From NCBI GenBank assembly GCA_016795365.1, contig JAEUHN010000004.1, positions 186,001 through 250,000 of the forward strand: a stretch of 64,000 nt of DNA, written 5' to 3'. Position numbers and translations under genes: made by a program. Position 1 is the first letter of the stretch, and each line of letters begins with the position of its first letter. This document shows, one piece after another, positions 62,861-64,000 of this stretch. The notes beneath the pieces were generated by a model. The model saw nothing but the letters and a program-made list of their open reading frames with translations. It had not been told where the DNA came from and searched no databases. The DNA is from Verrucomicrobiaceae bacterium. GTDB taxonomy: Bacteria; Verrucomicrobiota; Verrucomicrobiia; Verrucomicrobiales; Verrucomicrobiaceae.

Positions 62861-64000
62861 TCACACCTCCAGCACCTCAGCCAGATCGTCTTCGGTCAAA
62901 CCGCTCATCATCGGCGAGGCATCGTCGAGCGCCGCCTCGATGAGCCCCCGTTTCTGCGCCTGGAGCTTGAGGATCTTTTCCTCCACCGTGCCACGCGTGA
63001 CAAGGCGCAAGGCCGTGACCACACGCTCCTGTCCGAGACGATGGGCACGGTCGATGGCCTGGGCTTCCACCGCCGGATTCCACCAGGGATCCATGAGCAT
63101 GACGTGGTCTGCGGCGGTGAGATTGAGACCATAGCCACCCGCCTTGAGGCTGATGAGGAAGACCTTCGTCTGCGCATCCGTCTGGAAGCGCTGCACCTGC
63201 TCACCTCGATCATTGCTCTGGCCATCCAGGTAACAAAACTGGATGCCATCGCGCTCGAGTTCAGCGCGCAACAAGTGAAGGAACTTCACGAACTGGCTGA
63301 AGACGATCACCTTGCCGCCACTGGTGAGGATCTCATCAAGGCGCTCGCGCCACATGCCCAACTTGCCACTGAGATCATAGGCACTCACTTGCTTCAGCAC
63401 CTCGGGATCGACGCCTGTCATTCGAAGATCGCAGCAGGCCTGACGCAGGCGCAGCAGCACGGTGAACATTGTCATCTTCGCCCCACCCTTGCCGCTGCGT
63501 TTGCGTGCATCGCGCACCTCGGATTGCCCTTCTTCGACGAGTCGTCGATAGACTTCCGATTGCGGTCGGGACAAGTCGCACCACAGCACCTGCTCGATCT
63601 TTTCGGGCAAGTCCTTGAGCACCTCTTTCTTCGTGCGGCGCAGGAAATACGGGCGCACCAGCTTGCGCAGACGCTCGCTCACCTTGCGGCTTTCGGGTGT
63701 GTTGATGCCTGCGGTAAGCGGCTTCTCGAAGCGATCCTTGAAGCTGTCGCGACTGCCCAGGTATCCGGGCATGAGGAAGTGATAGATGCTCCACAGATCT
63801 CGCACCCCGTTCTCCAGCGGCGTGCCGGTCAAAGCGAAGCGACGCTCCGCCTTCAATCCGCGCAAGGCCTTGGCAGCCTCGGTGTCGGGATTGCGGATGT
63901 AACTCGCTTCATCAAGCACCACCGCTGCATAGGTGTGCATGCGGTGAAGCGAGAGATCACGCACGACCAGTTGGTAAGTGGTGATGATGACGTGATGATC
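62861..64000 (-). CDS. SNF2-family helicase, C-terminal part (cut by window edge)
   Basis: The 379 visible residues include the DEAH-type box (VVLDEASYIRNP, reading DEAS), LTGTPLENGVRDLWSIYHFL and VIVFSQFVKFLHLL. Motif V/VI follows as LISLKAGGYGLNLTAADHV and AVEAQAIDRAHRLGQ. These belong to the SWI2/SNF2 (HepA/RapA-like) DNA translocases. The reading continues without a stop to the window edge, with DHHVIITTYQLV just upstream, so the protein is incomplete here. It lies 63 bases upstream of the DUF1549/DUF1553 gene, but a functional link is not evident. Confidence 0.93.
   Translation of the reverse strand, partial: DHHVIITTYQLVVRDLSLHRMHTYAAVVLDEASYIRNPDTEAAKALRGLKAERRFALTGTPLENGVRDLWSIYHFLMPGYLGSRDSFKDRFEKPLTAGINTPESRKVSERLRKLVRPYFLRRTKKEVLKDLPEKIEQVLWCDLSRPQSEVYRRLVEEGQSEVRDARKRSGKGGAKMTMFTVLLRLRQACCDLRMTGVDPEVLKQVSAYDLSGKLGMWRERLDEILTSGGKVIVFSQFVKFLHLLRAELERDGIQFCYLDGQSNDRGEQVQRFQTDAQTKVFLISLKAGGYGLNLTAADHVMLMDPWWNPAVEAQAIDRAHRLGQERVVTALRLVTRGTVEEKILKLQAQKRGLIEAALDDASPMMSGLTEDDLAEVLEV

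Overview
The window looks like chromosome from a GC-rich member of the Verrucomicrobiota, near Prosthecobacter/Verrucomicrobium. This is inferred from its content. Secreted DUF1549/DUF1553 cytochrome-type proteins are paired with DUF1501 proteins, and a DUF1800/DUF1501 pair, DUF1080, several Gfo/Idh/MocA oxidoreductases, a NagB/PIG-L fusion and PPC-type secreted proteins are all present, set among ordinary housekeeping genes. No rRNA, tRNA, CRISPR array, insertion sequence or prophage was recognised.

Layout. 1-7344 (minus strand): a LolD-like ATPase cut by the window edge, and upstream of it a compact export operon. The operon reads: a 65-residue cationic, Cys-tailed peptide with a double-glycine leader, then a TolC-like lipoprotein, a C39-peptidase ABC exporter, an HlyD-type adaptor, and an SRPK/CLK-like protein kinase whose glycine-rich loop sits in the wrong place in the chain. 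I consider this the most unusual system in the window. 7513-14978: trmL, a NagB/PIG-L fusion with degraded deacetylase motifs, a decaying acyl-CoA dehydrogenase-like gene, an atypical ThiF-like gene coupled to ModB/ModC-like transport genes, and a DUF1080 protein. 15217-22216: a sugar-catabolism style group (Gfo/Idh/MocA, a glycosidase-like protein, a secreted FAD oxidoreductase) and a PPC protein. 22273-33285: heptanucleotide repeat arrays, proB, a 2433-residue DUF1800 protein with an embedded Calx-beta-like array, a four-helix-bundle gene flanked by inverted heptad repeats, and DUF1501.

33316-41685: a sterol-desaturase family protein, GlcD-type oxidase, a conserved hypothetical, a CarH-like B12/MerR regulator, and a coupled lplT-plsC/prmC/murA operon. 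41723-49604: an IclR regulator coupled to a DUF1549/DUF1553 gene, then DUF1501, with an oppositely oriented Uma2 nuclease gene between them; a divergent Gfo/Idh/MocA gene lies across a probable IclR operator. 50147-64000: an NlpC/P60-like hydrolase, an eno-ftsB-lptF/G operon, a CPXCG protein with an ABCG-like transporter, an HTTM pair, a Trm112-like/MoeB-rhodanese pair, another DUF1549/DUF1553 protein, and a SNF2 helicase cut by the window edge.

Many neighbours overlap by ATGA (at 1807, 12771, 13400, 38609, 39466, 47456, 57374 and 58101), which suggests translational coupling and helps fix starts. Four loci carry related 7-bp-period repeats, one of them inside a coding sequence. All functional statements come from reading motifs; no database search was possible.
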